Below, piece after piece: positions 35,495 to 47,532 of a stretch of 64,000 nucleotides of DNA. The position numbers and the translations under genes are program-made. The notes under the pieces are model-generated. The model ran no database searches. It worked only from the letters and a program-made list of their open reading frames with translations, and had not been told where the DNA came from. Each line of letters begins with the position of its first letter. Positions within the stretch are counted from its first letter, which is position 1. The DNA is from Antitrichia curtipendula (lineage: Eukaryota; Streptophyta; Bryopsida; Hypnales; Leucodontaceae), in the NCBI GenBank assembly GCA_951230915.1, contig OX579640.1, positions 11,056,981 to 11,120,980 on the forward strand. The letters run 5' to 3'.

Positions 35495-35722
35495 TAGTGG
35501 ATCTGGCCTCAGAAGGTTGTATATAACTTGTAAAGTGACAAATCAAGATCATGCAATTCATATGGAATGAATGCATTTCCAATCACTTGTATTACTGAGT
35601 TTGCTTGTCTACACGGACATTCAATGCGGAGTACTCTCTTTCGCTTTCAAATGTACAAGAATGAAATGAAGATGAAAATGAGGATGAAAAACGTCATTTT
35701 TATATGTATATGAAATTCTGTA

Positions 35723-36109
35723 CCAAAGAGTGGGTAGCTCACAACTCATTCTAAGGTAAGGGGCTGTAAAAGCAACCTGTCTCTAAAAGCGATCTGGTGG
35801 ATTTTGCCTCTAACATGTACCAGAAGTGTACATTTCAGGAGGGGGTCGCTTTTAGAAACCACTGTTTTTCAACTTCAAAAATTCATAACTAATTCCATGA
35901 AGGTCCAAAAAATATGAAACCACTTGGGTTAGATGTCAATTCTATTTTTCTTACCATGAAAATTTACTGAAAATTGTTTTAAGGAGTTTAGCTTCCCCAA
36001 AATGCAAATCAGCTGGTAAAGGGTCGCTTTTACAGCCATTTACCTTACCACGGGATCAACCTGCAGCAGCTTGCGTGGTAGAATGTACCGTGAGCTACTC
36101 ACTCTTTAG
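35723..36109. mobile_element. Small TA-flanked element (~93 bp) hosting another element
   Basis: TA 35721-35722, left terminus CCAAAGAGTGGGTAGCTCAC, right terminus complement of CTAAAGAGTGAGTAGCTCAC, TA 36110-36111; 2 mismatches in 20. Removing the inner element leaves about 93 bp, the size of a miniature Stowaway-like element. Confidence 0.8.
35754..36045. mobile_element. 292-bp AGGTA element nested in the 35723 element
   Basis: TA 35752-35753, left terminus AGGTAAGGGGCTGTAAAAGC, right terminus GCTTTTACAGCCATTTACCT, TA 36046-36047. The interior shares the AACCACTTGGGTTAGATG-type string with the element at 22306-22632. Confidence 0.85.
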
Positions 36110-36111
36110 TA

Positions 36112-37569
36112 TTAAAAGCAAGACATGATTATGACAGAATTATTGGCACTTGAAGTAGATTCTGCCAATAAAAAATCCTGTGAAAACGCCCAAATGTGCC
36201 TTACTTGATTTTTAACGATAAGTAAGGTCAACAAGGGCCAGGAATATATTTTTACCGAATGAAAATACGCCTTCACTATGGATAAACGACAATTTTATAA
36301 AGTTACTACTTGTAGTTTAGAATACATGAGGGAATCATTGGTTGAAAACAGCTTCTCATTTGACTCTATACAAATTTTATATCCAAGAGTGCTCAAAACC
36401 TCATTAATTTGTGAGCAACCAAAGCTGCAAATCTACCTCCACAAAGTTTTAAACATTTATAACTTTGAGAACAATTTTACAAGTGAAAAAATATGGTTTT
36501 CACAAGAAATATGGTTTTCACAAGCTCCAGCCTAATAGTGCAATTTTGTTACAATTGGTAATCAATTTTAGTGAGGTTGGATTGAAATTAGTGTATATTA
36601 CTTGTATTCTATTTGCAAGCAATAAGGAAATCAATACATACAAATTGACAATGAATTCTTTGATTTGAACAAGTACTTCATTTTCTTACATCTATAGCCA
36701 TAACAACAAGTCACGATGAGTGCTTTGGTAATATGCCACAATATATACAAGCCAAAAGCAGCCTTTGTGGTTCATCATGGTATAGTAGCATTTCCATATA
36801 AATGAGGACATCTAATGAGCCTAAATTGCCCTTCTAAATTTTAGTGAGGATTGCATTTATTTTATAAACACCTTCAAAATTTCAGTCAATAGGAGAGTTT
36901 ATTAGATTTTTTTTTAAAACTTAAATGCCTTATAAGCTTCCTCATTAAAATTGATTTATTAAGTTTTCAACCTCCATTGATTACTTTGATGTTACAACTT
37001 TAATATTTTAAATTGATACTAGCATGCACATTTTTCAATTTCTTCAAACTAGAGGTGCTAATTTAGTACATTACCAAAGGCAATTGAAATAATATTGACA
37101 AGAAATAGATTGAAATAGTGTTGTAATATTGTGAATTAGAAAAAGCATTAAGTCAAGATGTATTGATTCAATGGAATTTTCAAGACCATCATAATTTCAA
37201 CTCATTAAGTCATTGATACGGCATTGAAATTTAGTAGAATTTGAGAATTTGAAATGTAATGCATAACTCTATTTTTCATTTCAACCAATTGTAAGCATCC
37301 CAATTTGCAAAAGCAATAAGAATCTTTAGCAGTGTTTATCTTGTGAATGATTTGTATAAGAAAAAAATAGTGTTGAAGGAATTTGCAACCTCCAAAAAAT
37401 TGCAAGTTTTTCTATACATCACAAAGTTAGAACCTACGGTTTGTCAACAATTATCAAAGGAGTTATTGTTGTTTCATGGGTTCGCATGTTAATATACAAT
37501 TTATTGCATCATTACAATGCATTACTTTCAATTAGCAAGGTCATGAATTAACTGCACATATTTCATCCC
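36112..37569. other. AT-rich gene-poor DNA
   Basis: Nothing recognised beyond weak local repeats. Confidence 0.4.
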
Positions 37570-38512
37570 TTAACCCCTAAACGTCCAAACTGCCTTTTTT
37601 GGCAACATAGCGATTTTGGGCAGCTCATTGCGTATGGAGTTTTTATTTTTTTTTGCTGAAATTTTCACACAATATGGGTACAAGGTTTATCTTTAAGGCC
37701 CAACAACTTTCATAACTTTTGAGTTCATTGTTCAAAAGTTATTGCATGATCTGTAATTTTCAATGCTCGACGGGCAGCCCAAAAAAAAATCTAAAAAATC
37801 TAAAAAAAACCTTTTTTCAAAAATAAAAATTTGAAATTGGCTCTTTAGATTTATATATACTTGGAAAGCTTTGAATCATTCCATTTTGATTTATGAGTTG
37901 AAAGTTATGAGGTGCTCTAGTTTGCGGGTAGTTATGGATTCCCTACTCAAAAATAAACTTTGGAGTCATTAATTTAACTCAATTTTTAATAATTTTTGAA
38001 AAAAAAAAAAGCGTATAATGTAAATTGTTTATTACTATATTACCACCGTTGGGATTAGAATTTTTCAATTTTATAATTAAATATTTAACAATTTAGTGTT
38101 TTGAATCATTCTCTATTTCTTTCTACTTGCTATATTTTTTCTATATGTTGTACAATTCCAAATGATCTAAAAATTTTTAAGCATGTAGCCAACTTGCCTT
38201 GAAGAATGAATCCAAAGAAGCACAATCATTTTGAAGATTTTTCACACAAATGTGACCTTGTGAAGTGCAGCTGCCCGTATTTTTACAGGGCTAAAAAAAT
38301 GAGTTTTGTCACTTCAAACGTTAAAATCTTGCAATCTACACGGTGAAAAATTCTGAAATTTTTTCCACAAATTCCCAAACTAGTTTACTACAAGATCCTA
38401 CGGTTACTTGGTCCAAAAATGTTTTTTTTATCGAAAATTTGGTGCTTGTATCAGAAATGGCAGTTTTGGACTGTTTTTGGTGAAAATATAGTCTCCGACG
38501 TTTAGGGGTTAA
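37570..38512. mobile_element. TTAA/CCCC element, 943 bp, inverse orientation
   Basis: TTAA 37570-37573, left terminus CCCCTAAACGTCC, right terminus CCGACGTTTAGGGG, TTAA 38509-38512. The first 12 bases of the terminal repeats match perfectly. The interior is the reverse complement of the 58380 copy, more diverged than others. Non-coding. Confidence 0.9.
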
Positions 38513-40013
38513 AGAAAAATTTGACTTATTTAGCATATTATTGGCCTTTTTATCTTGCTCTTAGAAAGTGTTTCCATATTCACCTATCCTATTAATTTTT
38601 TTGAAAGATGGGCCACTTACATAGATCAATATTAAAAGTTGATTGGTCATTTAAAAATAAAACAAGGTTACAAACCAGAGAGGGCAAATCCAAAAAATTA
38701 CACAATTCTTGCCTTTCTTTAATTAATTGATCATTATCAAGTGTGTTGTCTAGAGTCTCAAAATATGGTTTTATCCAAAAAATTCTTTACATGATAGCAT
38801 ATACACAATTCATGCATTTTTATTAGGTCAAAAGCCTAAGACATGGAAATGACCCATTCAAAGTTTTTCTATCAAATTCTTTGATGGATCTAATAGAAAG
38901 TTGCTACATATATTGAGGGATTGGAAGAACACAGCAATAGCCCCTTATAACATGCACCATATTATATTCTAACCCTCCAAAGGACTCAATGGAAAATGTT
39001 GTTGTTCTATTTGTTGTCTAAGAAAGGAGAGAGTTGACCCCTTCATTGCCCCTATTTCACAACTAACAAAAAATGCAAGAATTCATTTTTACTACAAATG
39101 GTCACAAATTTAGAATTATAGAATGTAAATTGGCTAGGAGTGGTTAAGAAATACAAAATTAATCAACAACAAAACAAAAAATAAACTTTTATAATTTTTA
39201 TCTCTGAGAAAACATAGCTAGGATAATGAAAGGGGTAGTTATCTCGAACCCTACTTGCCCCACTAGTCAACCATGTTGTCAACTATATGTTTGAAAGGTT
39301 TGGTTAGAAGTAACTCTTCCCAATAGTATAAGCAAGAAAGTGTATTTTCCAATACTACAAGCCAAGATTGAATTTTTGCAAACATGCAAGTACAATTAGA
39401 GATGGTTTAAAAAGAAAAAACAAATTTTCAAGGTACCAATAGAAAGATATAAATGAATCAAAGTAGGACTCCACTGAGTATCCCAAACCATTTTCTTCAT
39501 TCATGTCCATGACCATACCTTTTGAGAATTCTAAATGTACGTATTTCTAAGAGTGTAGTATTAAGAATGGGTGTTGTTATGTATAATAATTTTATCACGT
39601 ACTAGTAAACCAGCTATGCAACTACAATTGTAGACCAATGCCTCCACATGGGATAATTCAAAGTTGCACTAGAGTAAATAAATAGTGGTTAGATGAATAA
39701 TATGATAGAGAATAGTAAATGACTTATAAAATTCTTGGAACAACTATAACTTCTTGGTATACCTAGGGAATAAAGCCAAGGGGTTTGGTTTAGGTTAACT
39801 AGAAAGAGACGTGGTATGCACAAGTCATCAAAGATTGTATTAATTTATGCATGAACAATACAAGGGAATTGGAACAAGGTCCATGAGTTTGATTGTCTAA
39901 ACTTTAATTAAGCATTCTTTATGAATTCAATGTAACATAAACATTCATGAGTCTCTTCAATTGGAGTTGATTGAGAAATTATTTAATCCTCTTAGTGCCT
40001 CCATAGCTCTACC
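38513..40013. other. AT-rich gene-poor DNA
   Basis: No frame or bounded element recognised. Confidence 0.4.
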
Positions 40014-40249
40014 TTAATCCTAGAAAAACACCGTGGACACTAAATGTCTAGTAGATGACAAAGATCCTTCTACTATGTAGGGCAAAAGTGTAGATGTTCA
40101 TCCTTGAAATTTTGTGTGAAAATGGGAGGTCTTATAGTTTAGTTTGACCTTGAATGAATGCTATTAGTTTTTTAAGAAAATGATTCATATAATACACAAT
40201 TTAAGGATTAATGATTTCCATGGTAACCAAACCATCTTTTTGGAATTAA
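40014..40249. mobile_element. 236-bp TTAA-flanked element, copy 4 of the 230-bp family
   Basis: TTAA 40014-40017 and 40246-40249. The interior aligns with the 4189 and 21949 copies (GATGACAAAGATCCTTC, TATGTAGGGCA). The termini are decayed. The right TTAA is followed directly by CCCCTAAAGGCTTC, a perfect left terminus of another TTAA element whose right end I could not find. Confidence 0.65.
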
Positions 40250-40287
40250 CCCCTAAAGGCTTCAATCTCTAGAATGTGGATGATGTA

Positions 40288-40754
40288 AGGTAGAACAACC
40301 TATTATAGTAAAAAAGAAAACCTCGAGCACCTAGGAAACAATAACCCCATTCTAGGGGGCTTCAACAAATGAAATTTTGGCCACAATCAATGTTTTAGGT
40401 GATGGTAATGGAGTGATTAGTAAATACAATAGGAACTTCCAGCTTTTGAGTGAAAATTCATAGCAAGAAGTAGGTTTTTAAGGCCCTCATGTTGTGACAA
40501 TGTTAAAAAATATTTTGATTGCTTTAGGTGAGTAAAAGAAGTATTATGGATACAATTTTTGTTTATTGGGGGGTAGTCTAGAGACTCTTTTGGGCAATAC
40601 ACTTTGAAAATTCATAATAAATTCATACTTTAAAAAAGAAATTCAATTGCTTTCATTGTTTCTCACACTTGTCTTTATGTGGATTTGTTTTTAAATTCAG
40701 CAATGGCTTAAGAAAAAAAACTTCTAATTCTAACCACAATGGTATGTTCTACCT
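40288..40754. mobile_element. 467-bp AGGTA element, copy 2
   Basis: TA 40286-40287, left terminus AGGTAGAACAACC, right terminus GGTATGTTCTACCT, TA 40755-40756. Aligns end to end with 14379-14848. Confidence 0.8.
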
Positions 40755-40965
40755 TACATATTAATGGCATTATGAACAACTTGTAGACAAATTCTATATT
40801 CCATTCGTCCTTTTTGTGGCAATTGTTGGAGAAGTTCTCACTCCTTGTCATTGCACATTGATAGCCTTCCGGGAGGTGGCATTATTTATAAATAATTCAA
40901 AAATTTTAATCACGTCAAGAATCAGTCCCAAAAGTTTGGCATTTTTCAAGATTGTATAATATTGT

Positions 40966-41195
40966 TTAACCCTTAAAATACAAGTTGTTGACCGTGGAAA
41001 TCATACGTTTTGGTACCATGTGAATTGTTGGCTTAAAAAAAATGTGAAAGCACTCATTAGAAGTCAAATTACTACAAAAGACTTTCCCTTTTTACAAAAA
41101 ACTTGGAGGATGAACAATTGCATTTCTATCCTGCATGGAAAGATTCTTTGTCATTCATCGGTCAAAAAACATCCTTAGTGTTGTTTATGGATTAA
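40966..41195. mobile_element. 230-bp TTAA-flanked element, copy 5 (inverse)
   Basis: TTAA 40966-40969, left CCCTTAAAATAC, right GTTGTTTATGGA, TTAA 41192-41195. Same length and interior as the inverse copy at 13776-14005 (shared TTTTGKYACCATGTGARTTG). Confidence 0.75.
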
Positions 41196-42147
41196 ATGGC
41201 ATCTTTGCAAGGTCTGAGTTTTGAATTTATGACTGACGTGAAAATTGAAATATTTGTCTTCCTTTTATTGGCTCTGTCCTACAGACAAAGATTACGGCAT
41301 TGACTCTTACATTGGCTTTGGTTTCTAAATCCAAGCTTCCAAATCCTATCTAGAATCGCATTTACAGTTTTACACTACACAACGTGGTTAGGGCTTGGTC
41401 AGAAGAGGGGAGAATTTATTGGACCCCCTACCTTAATTGAATGGATGAGAAGGTCTAATTTTTTAAAACTTTAATTTTAATTTTAAACTTTGTTTGCATA
41501 TCATTAATCCAATGTTTTCTTTGTTTAGTTTTCCAACTTTTAACTATCAAAAAACTATTATTGTTGTTTTCCTTAGATAAGGCCTTATAGACCAACCATT
41601 CTTGTTGTTTTCCTTAGATAGGGCCTTATAGACCTACCATTCTTGTTAATATTTATTTTCTAAAATGCACCTATACTTGTACGTTATTTTGCAACTAATG
41701 GTAGGAAGAAAATATAGTGTTTTAGAAAAAATATAGTATCTTGGGTATAAGAAGATTCTTAGAACATCCTTAGTTTGTCCATTATGGAGGCATGGCAATG
41801 GCAAGTCCCACATGGTTTGCCCCCAAAATCCTAGAAACTTGTCCCCTAATGCTAATGGCACCTTCTACATTACCCCATTTATTACCTTCATGGGCATGGC
41901 ACAACTTTGCTCTCGTGTGGCATTTTCATTATTTTTCCGGTGTCCTCCAAGTGAGCCAACAAAAACTCTAACAACTTAATCATACGTGACCTAGCCAATG
42001 AGGAAGCAAGAAAAAACATAGTCAAACAAAAATAATTGTCTTCATGATGAATCAATAGTTGCCTATTTTTGTGAAAGCCTTAGTTGTGACCTAAAGGGAG
42101 TCTAAAAAGAGGCATCATTGCACCTTTCTCCAAAAGTGGCCATATTA
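41196..42147. other. AT-rich gene-poor DNA
   Basis: An AGGTA-type right terminus (GGACCCCCTACCT followed by TA) lies near 41447 without a matching left end. A direct repeat of about 45 bp (TTGTTGTTTTCCTTAGATA...) lies at 41562 and 41603. No gene. Confidence 0.4.
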
Positions 42148-43160
42148 AAGTAGAACAATCCATTAATATAGTCAAAAGACCCAATTTAATCACTTAGGAA
42201 ATGACTCATTACAACGGGATTTTTTTCAATGAATGAGATTTGGGCAGCAATCAATGTCTTAGGTGATGGTAATGGAATGATTAGTGACTACAATAGGAAC
42301 TTCCACCTTTTAACCCCAAAATGACCTTAGAAATTCCTGAGCTTCTAGGAATTTGTTCTAAATTGAATTAAAAGCCAACATTTTGATAAGTTGTATCAAT
42401 TTTTTTTGAATTGTAACCGTATGAAATCAAACTAGACATGTTAGACATCACATTAGAAAAGAAAACACAACAATATCTCTTACGGATTGAAAGATTATAA
42501 TGTTTGATCATGAGGGTGTTAAAACTGTGAAAGTGATTTGAAGTCTTTCAATCTTCTTTTCACATGTCAAATCTAAAAAGTTGGTCACCAAAAAAATATG
42601 AGGTTGAAGGGCCTAACATGCATAACCCCAATCAATTTATGACTTTTCAAAATCTATTTTACAATTTTTTTGGATGAATTTTTAATGTGATTTTTTCTCA
42701 AAGATCTAGTGTATTTGAGGCTCATTCCCAAGAGCCCTCAACACTACAAAAGTCAAGATTGCAATGGACACCCGTGCACAAAATCTTGAATAGAAAAATC
42801 ATAATCAATCATTTTCAAAATCAGATTTTTGAAGCTAAAATTAAACTTCAAAAATAATTTATCAAAAATATAAATTACAAAAAATAGTAGTTTGGCAAGG
42901 TTTTATTTAACTTCAAAAATTGATCAAGGACACATTCTGTCCTCAGGGTCCTTTTGGGGTTAAGAGTAAATTTATTGCAAGAAATGACTTTTGAAGCCAT
43001 CACATTGTAGCCATATTAAAAAATATTGTGACTCCTTTAGGTGAGTAAGATGACCATTATGGGTACTCTTTTTGTCAATTGATTTTGGGATAGTCTAGAA
43101 ACTCCTTTTGACTATGATAGATAGCACACTTCAAAAAGTCATAACAAATTTATGCTTGAG
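42148..43160. mobile_element. AGGTA element copy 3, interrupted by a TTAA element
   Basis: Left end AGTAGAACAATCC (decayed AGGTAGAAC) near 42148. The interior follows the copies at 14379 and 40288 up to 42309 and again from 42964. The right terminus is lost near 43160. Confidence 0.7.
42310..42963. mobile_element. 654-bp TTAA/CCCC element with demonstrable target site
   Basis: TTAA 42310-42313, left terminus CCCCAAAATGACC, right terminus GGGTCCTTTTGGGG, TTAA 42960-42963. The host repeat without insertion (14379 and 40288 copies) reads CCTTTTGA or GCTTTTGA where this copy reads CCTT, TTAA, element, TTAA; the flanks then rejoin without gap. Same 650-bp subfamily as 46638-47287. Confidence 0.92.
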
Positions 43161-44306
43161 GTTGCTCTTAGTAAAGGGTGGAAATAAAACTAAGGTAGGC
43201 ACTTTCAACTGTGCCATTAATCCTAAACAACCATCTTTACTCTACGTAAATCTCCAAAATCAATTATATACCATATGTGAAAGAAACATAGAACCAAACT
43301 TTGTTCCTTCATAACTTTTGCATACAATATCCAAATGTCATGTTCTATGGTGCGTTGGAACCTCTTTTCAAGCGTCAACATGAAAATTTGACCAATCTAA
43401 TAATAATAATAATAACCACCATAGACATTGAAGCAAAAAAGTGGCGGCTTTAAGAGAACTTACTTTATACAGTGTTTATGGATAGCTTGTCAACTACTTT
43501 AGGGATGCTTCAAAGTTCACTATGTAACTATGAAATAAAAAGATGCAATCACATCTAGTTTTGCAATTAACACTCCTCCCTACCATTTTGAAAAATCTAG
43601 AGCCATTGATCTTTGTTTAAAAAAAATCCTCCCCCCCTCCAATGTTGTTCTCTAATTTATTAATCATTGTTGATCACCATCGTTAGAGGCAATCTTGACC
43701 GTTGCTCAAAGATACAAATATATAAATGTGGATACAAAATATGGATACATATATGGGTTATGGATATAGTATACAGATATAGATTATGTTATGGATACAA
43801 AATATAAATATGGATACAAACATATGAATATAGATATGGATATGGACATACAAAATACATATGGAAATTACAGATATCCCATATCAATTGCAAGTGAGAC
43901 TACTTCCTAGAAAATATCCCTAGAAGATGCAAACATCTTATGGATATTAATCATTATGTTCAATTGTATTCACTTTGCTACCCGAGTTGGTGCTGCGCTC
44001 ATTGTATTGAAAGTGTCTCTAGTTGCAAGCTAAAAATCTTAGAAGCAATTGTACAAAATTTCTATACAAAATATTGTAAATGTTGAAATATAGTTTTAAT
44101 TGCAACTTATTGACATTTCTCTTTAGTTTTGAAAAATTTCCTATTTATGTATGGAATGCAAATTCAAAGATAAAAGGAATTGTTCAATATTAATGGTCAA
44201 AGTTGAGGGTTTTTTTGGTCAAACACTATAAGATAGTGTGCTCTAAAATTGCCCATCTCCTTCAAGTTGCTCCTATTATTAGCTAAAGAATGGAGATGAA
44301 TGATCC
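43161..44306. other. AT-rich DNA with a degenerate GGATAC repeat
   Basis: From about 43705 to 43880 the motif (A/T)TGGATA(C/T)A recurs many times with variable spacing (a degenerate hexamer-type satellite). A short (TAA)n lies near 43401. An AGGTA-like left terminus (TA/AGGTAGGCAC) at 43196 lacks a partner. Confidence 0.5.
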
Positions 44307-45041
44307 TTAACCCACAAAGGATCAAGGCCTTTTTTTTTGCCAAAAATACTCAAAATTGCCATTTCTATAGTAAAGAATTTCTTAAAATCAATTTTTTGCA
44401 CCATAGAGTTTTGAGCTTTAAATCTTTATTGTAGGAAATTGAATTGAGAATCTAGGAAAAAAATACATAAAAAATTAATTTTTATTCTTTAAAAATTTAT
44501 TAAGTAGAAGTAGGTATGAAATAGAAGAAAAATCTAAATTATTAATATCTCTAAAATGGAATTAAAACACAATAATTCCAATGGTGAGATTGTTTTAGGA
44601 AGAAAACTAAACCATTTGGAACTCTTTTTCTTGAAATTTGTAAAAATTGCATTCAGAAATGAATTCTACAAGTTATTTTTTTCAAGAAGATGCTCTAATT
44701 GCTCGAAAAACAAGATTGTCCATACTTTTCTCACAACAAATCCAAATGGAATAAATCAAAGCTTTATATATAGAAAAAAATATAATCTATGAGGGAAAAA
44801 CATTTAAATCAAATCTAATTTTGAATTGTTTTTGGTGACCCTTTTCCCATACTTTGAGCTTATTTGGGCATAACTTTTGTTCCCAGACACTAATTGAAAA
44901 AAAAAATTATATTTCCATGAAGCTAATCAGCTTTTCTATTTTCAAAAAAAAATTCAAAAAATCATGAAAAAAATTCAGCCCATAGGTACCTACCCAAAAT
45001 CCCATTTGTCCTCCAAAGGAACAATGGTCCTTTGGGGTTAA
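44307..45041. mobile_element. TTAA/CCCC element, 735 bp (deletion derivative)
   Basis: TTAA 44307-44310, left CCCACAAAGGATC, right GGTCCTTTGGGG, TTAA 45038-45041. Both ends match the 58380 copy; about 200 bp of the left-centre part is missing. Confidence 0.85.
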
Positions 45042-45319
45042 ATGAAACACTTTAGCCATTGAAAGAACTGAGGAAAAATTGTTTTTCTATAATTGCAAGA
45101 TCCAATCATTGTCTTTGATTTCTTCACATCTCTTTACAAATGCAAGTAGATGGATTTTGAAAACCTATAGTAACGAATAGGTGCCTATGCCCCAAATCTT
45201 TGGAAATTTATAAGTAATTCAAAATGCTTGGAAAAATACAAAACCACTTGTGTTGAGTTCCACATCTATTTTTCTTTCTTTAAAAAATAATTTTGTCTAT
45301 AGGAACCTGGAAAAAAGGT

Positions 45320-45600
45320 GGACTACACTGAAAACTATATTTAGTGTTAGCAACACTAATTACGAACCATGACACTAAATATCATTAAGCCTACTAAAGT
45401 AAGTAACATTAAATGTAATTTCTAACACTAAATATACTCTATGGTAAATCTGAAATCTGAAATCTGAGAAGGCAAAGGCGGCTCATTCAAGTCTAACACT
45501 ATACTAATTACTTCAAAGTTCAGATTTAATGTTGGGTGGGGTAGGTTGGTAATTACACTAAATGCAATCCAACACTAAATATAGTTTTTAGTGTAGTCCT
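45320..45600. mobile_element. 281-bp inverted-repeat element with CACTG/CACTA ends
   Basis: GGACTACACTGAAAAC at 45320 is mirrored by GTTTTTAGTGTAGTCC at the right end, with a further inverted TATATTTAGTGTTAG block on each side. No clear target duplication. Confidence 0.6.
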
Positions 45601-46637
45601 TAAATGGTTGCTTTTAGTGCATTCTACCTTAATCTTTATATCCAATGAATGTTTTGTTGAATGTCTAGTAAGTTAAATTGAATCATTTTGTAGAAGATCT
45701 TACAGACACAATAGAACCTCTCTAAGATAATATTGATTTGCAGGTCATGTCCACAAATCATCATTTAATGCAAATGACCCTCTCTAATGTAATATTGTCA
45801 TCCAATTTTGGCCCTATTACTTTATTGAGGATAACTTAGAGGTACTAAAGTGAAGAAAGTAACTAAGTATATTGAACTAGATAATGAATGAGAGATAATG
45901 GGTGTGCAAAAATTGAGACAAACTACTACTAATATTGTGAGAATTTAGAGTTTTTAGTCATGTATAGAATGTTGTTGACATCATTGAGTGAAAAATGTGA
46001 AAATATAGGATTGTAGCACTAGCAACCTTATAAAAGATTCACTTTGAGAACTTTTGGATTTGGTAGACATTGCTTTCATGATTCATCCAAATTCAATGTG
46101 TGAAGATACATGCTTAATACAAAAAATACTTGACATGGGTATGCAAAATCTTTTACTTGAAATTCACACAAATTTAGTTCTTGGTTTAGTTGTGTTTCTT
46201 TTGTAATTGACCACCACATTAACGTAACTACACCTAAAATCATCCAAATAAGCTCTTTGGCATAACCAATATACTTTAGATAATGAACAACAATTTTTGG
46301 ACATTGATGAAGGATATAAATCAAAATGCAAGCGGTTCCATAATTTTTGGAAGCATTGTGAATTAGTTACAAGTTTCTAAAGATGCAAGGTGTAGGAGGC
46401 TATAAGTGTCATTAGTAGGTAATGCCAAAATCCATTTGATGCACATTAAAAAAATGACACTAGCAATATTAAAACATGTCATAGAGAAGAAGTTAAAATA
46501 AAAGAAAGTATACCCAAAATCGACCACTTGTAAAGTTGCCACCTCCAATACTACAAATAAATCATTCACTACCCAAATTGACCTCCAACTCCACCTTATA
46601 CTTGTCCTAATGCTCACCATTCTGGATATCTTCTCTA
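45601..46637. other. AT-rich DNA, possible transposon debris
   Basis: An AGGTA-type right terminus (TTCTACCT/TA) near 45632 and a solo AGGTA-type terminus near 46220. Minus-strand frames at 46076-46620 are disrupted and not recognised with confidence. Confidence 0.4.
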
Positions 46638-47287
46638 TTAATCCCTAAATGCCCAAAGCATTTTGAACTTCTACAAATTTGCTCTAAATTGAACAAAAAA
46701 CCAACTTTTTGATAATTGTATCAATTTAAAAAAAATTGTAACCGTACCGAGAGCCATACACATTCAAACTAGACATGTTAGAGATCACATAGGAAAAGAA
46801 AACACAAAATATCACTTATGGATTGAAAGATTATAACATTTGGTCACGAGGGTGTTAAAACTACGAAAGTGATTTGAAGCCTTTTAATCCTCTTTTCACA
46901 TGTCAAATCTAAAATGTTGGTCACCAAAAAAATATGAAGATAAAGGACCTAACATGCATTATCCTAATCAATTTATCACTTCTCAAAATCTACTCTATGA
47001 TTTTTTTGAATGAATTTCTAACCAAGATCTAGTGTGTTTGAGGTTCATTTCCAAGAGCCCTCAACACTATGAAAAGTCAAGATTGCAATGGACATCCTTG
47101 CACAACATTTCAAATAAAAAAATCGTAATCATTCATTTTGATAATCAGATTTTTGATGCCAAAACTAAACTTCAAAAAGAATCTTTCAAAAATATAAACT
47201 ATTAAAAATAATAATTTGGAAAGGTTTTATTTAACTTCAAAATTTCTTCGACACCACATTCTGGTGCTTTGGGCATTTAGGGGGTAA
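46638..47287. mobile_element. 650-bp TTAA/CCCC element
   Basis: TTAA 46638-46641, left terminus TCCCTAAATGCCC, right terminus GGGCATTTAGGGG, then GTAA (decayed TTAA) 47284-47287. Aligns throughout with 42310-42963. Confidence 0.85.
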
Positions 47288-47532
47288 GTTTTCCTTCTCA
47301 AAAGTAGAGGTTGACATTTATGAGGTTTTGGTTTTGGATGAAAAAATAATTAAAAAAAAACATATTCATTGTTAACCATAATATATGAAAGTACTAAAAG
47401 CATTGCTATACATAATACTATATGTTATACTTTTTTATGGTGACCTTCTTTTTGTAATGAGCCTATCTACTTATAACATCTAGTATTACCCCCACCCCAC
47501 CTCACCCCCCTTACATGCTAATGTTGTTCAAG

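Larger units (their letters stand above)
33602..35613 (+). mobile_element. Gag-only Ty1-copia-like retrotransposon relic (TR-GAG type)
   Basis: 5' LTR about 33602/33619-33782, 3' LTR about 35023/35039-35613. Both contain TTAGTGGGAG and ATCATGCAATTCATATGGA and end TTGTCTACA. The 3' LTR is interrupted by a 408-bp AGGTA element. Directly after the 5' LTR, TGATATCAGAGAG resembles the initiator-tRNA-Met primer site (TGGTATCAGAGC) of copia elements. The interior carries a broken copia-type gag: the clearest part (34241-34465) reads SIKYYIKKSRKLKNQLSNM then TVMNTFPQSYESTIQTL, matching the UBN2 gag pattern. No protease, integrase or reverse transcriptase is seen in the 1.2-kb interior, and frameshifts and stops show it is dead. 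Confidence 0.8.

Noticed and set aside
46076..46620. Possible transposase (DUF4216-like) remnant on the minus strand
   Set aside because: Only a vague resemblance, several stops, and part of the frame is an AGGTA-type terminus.
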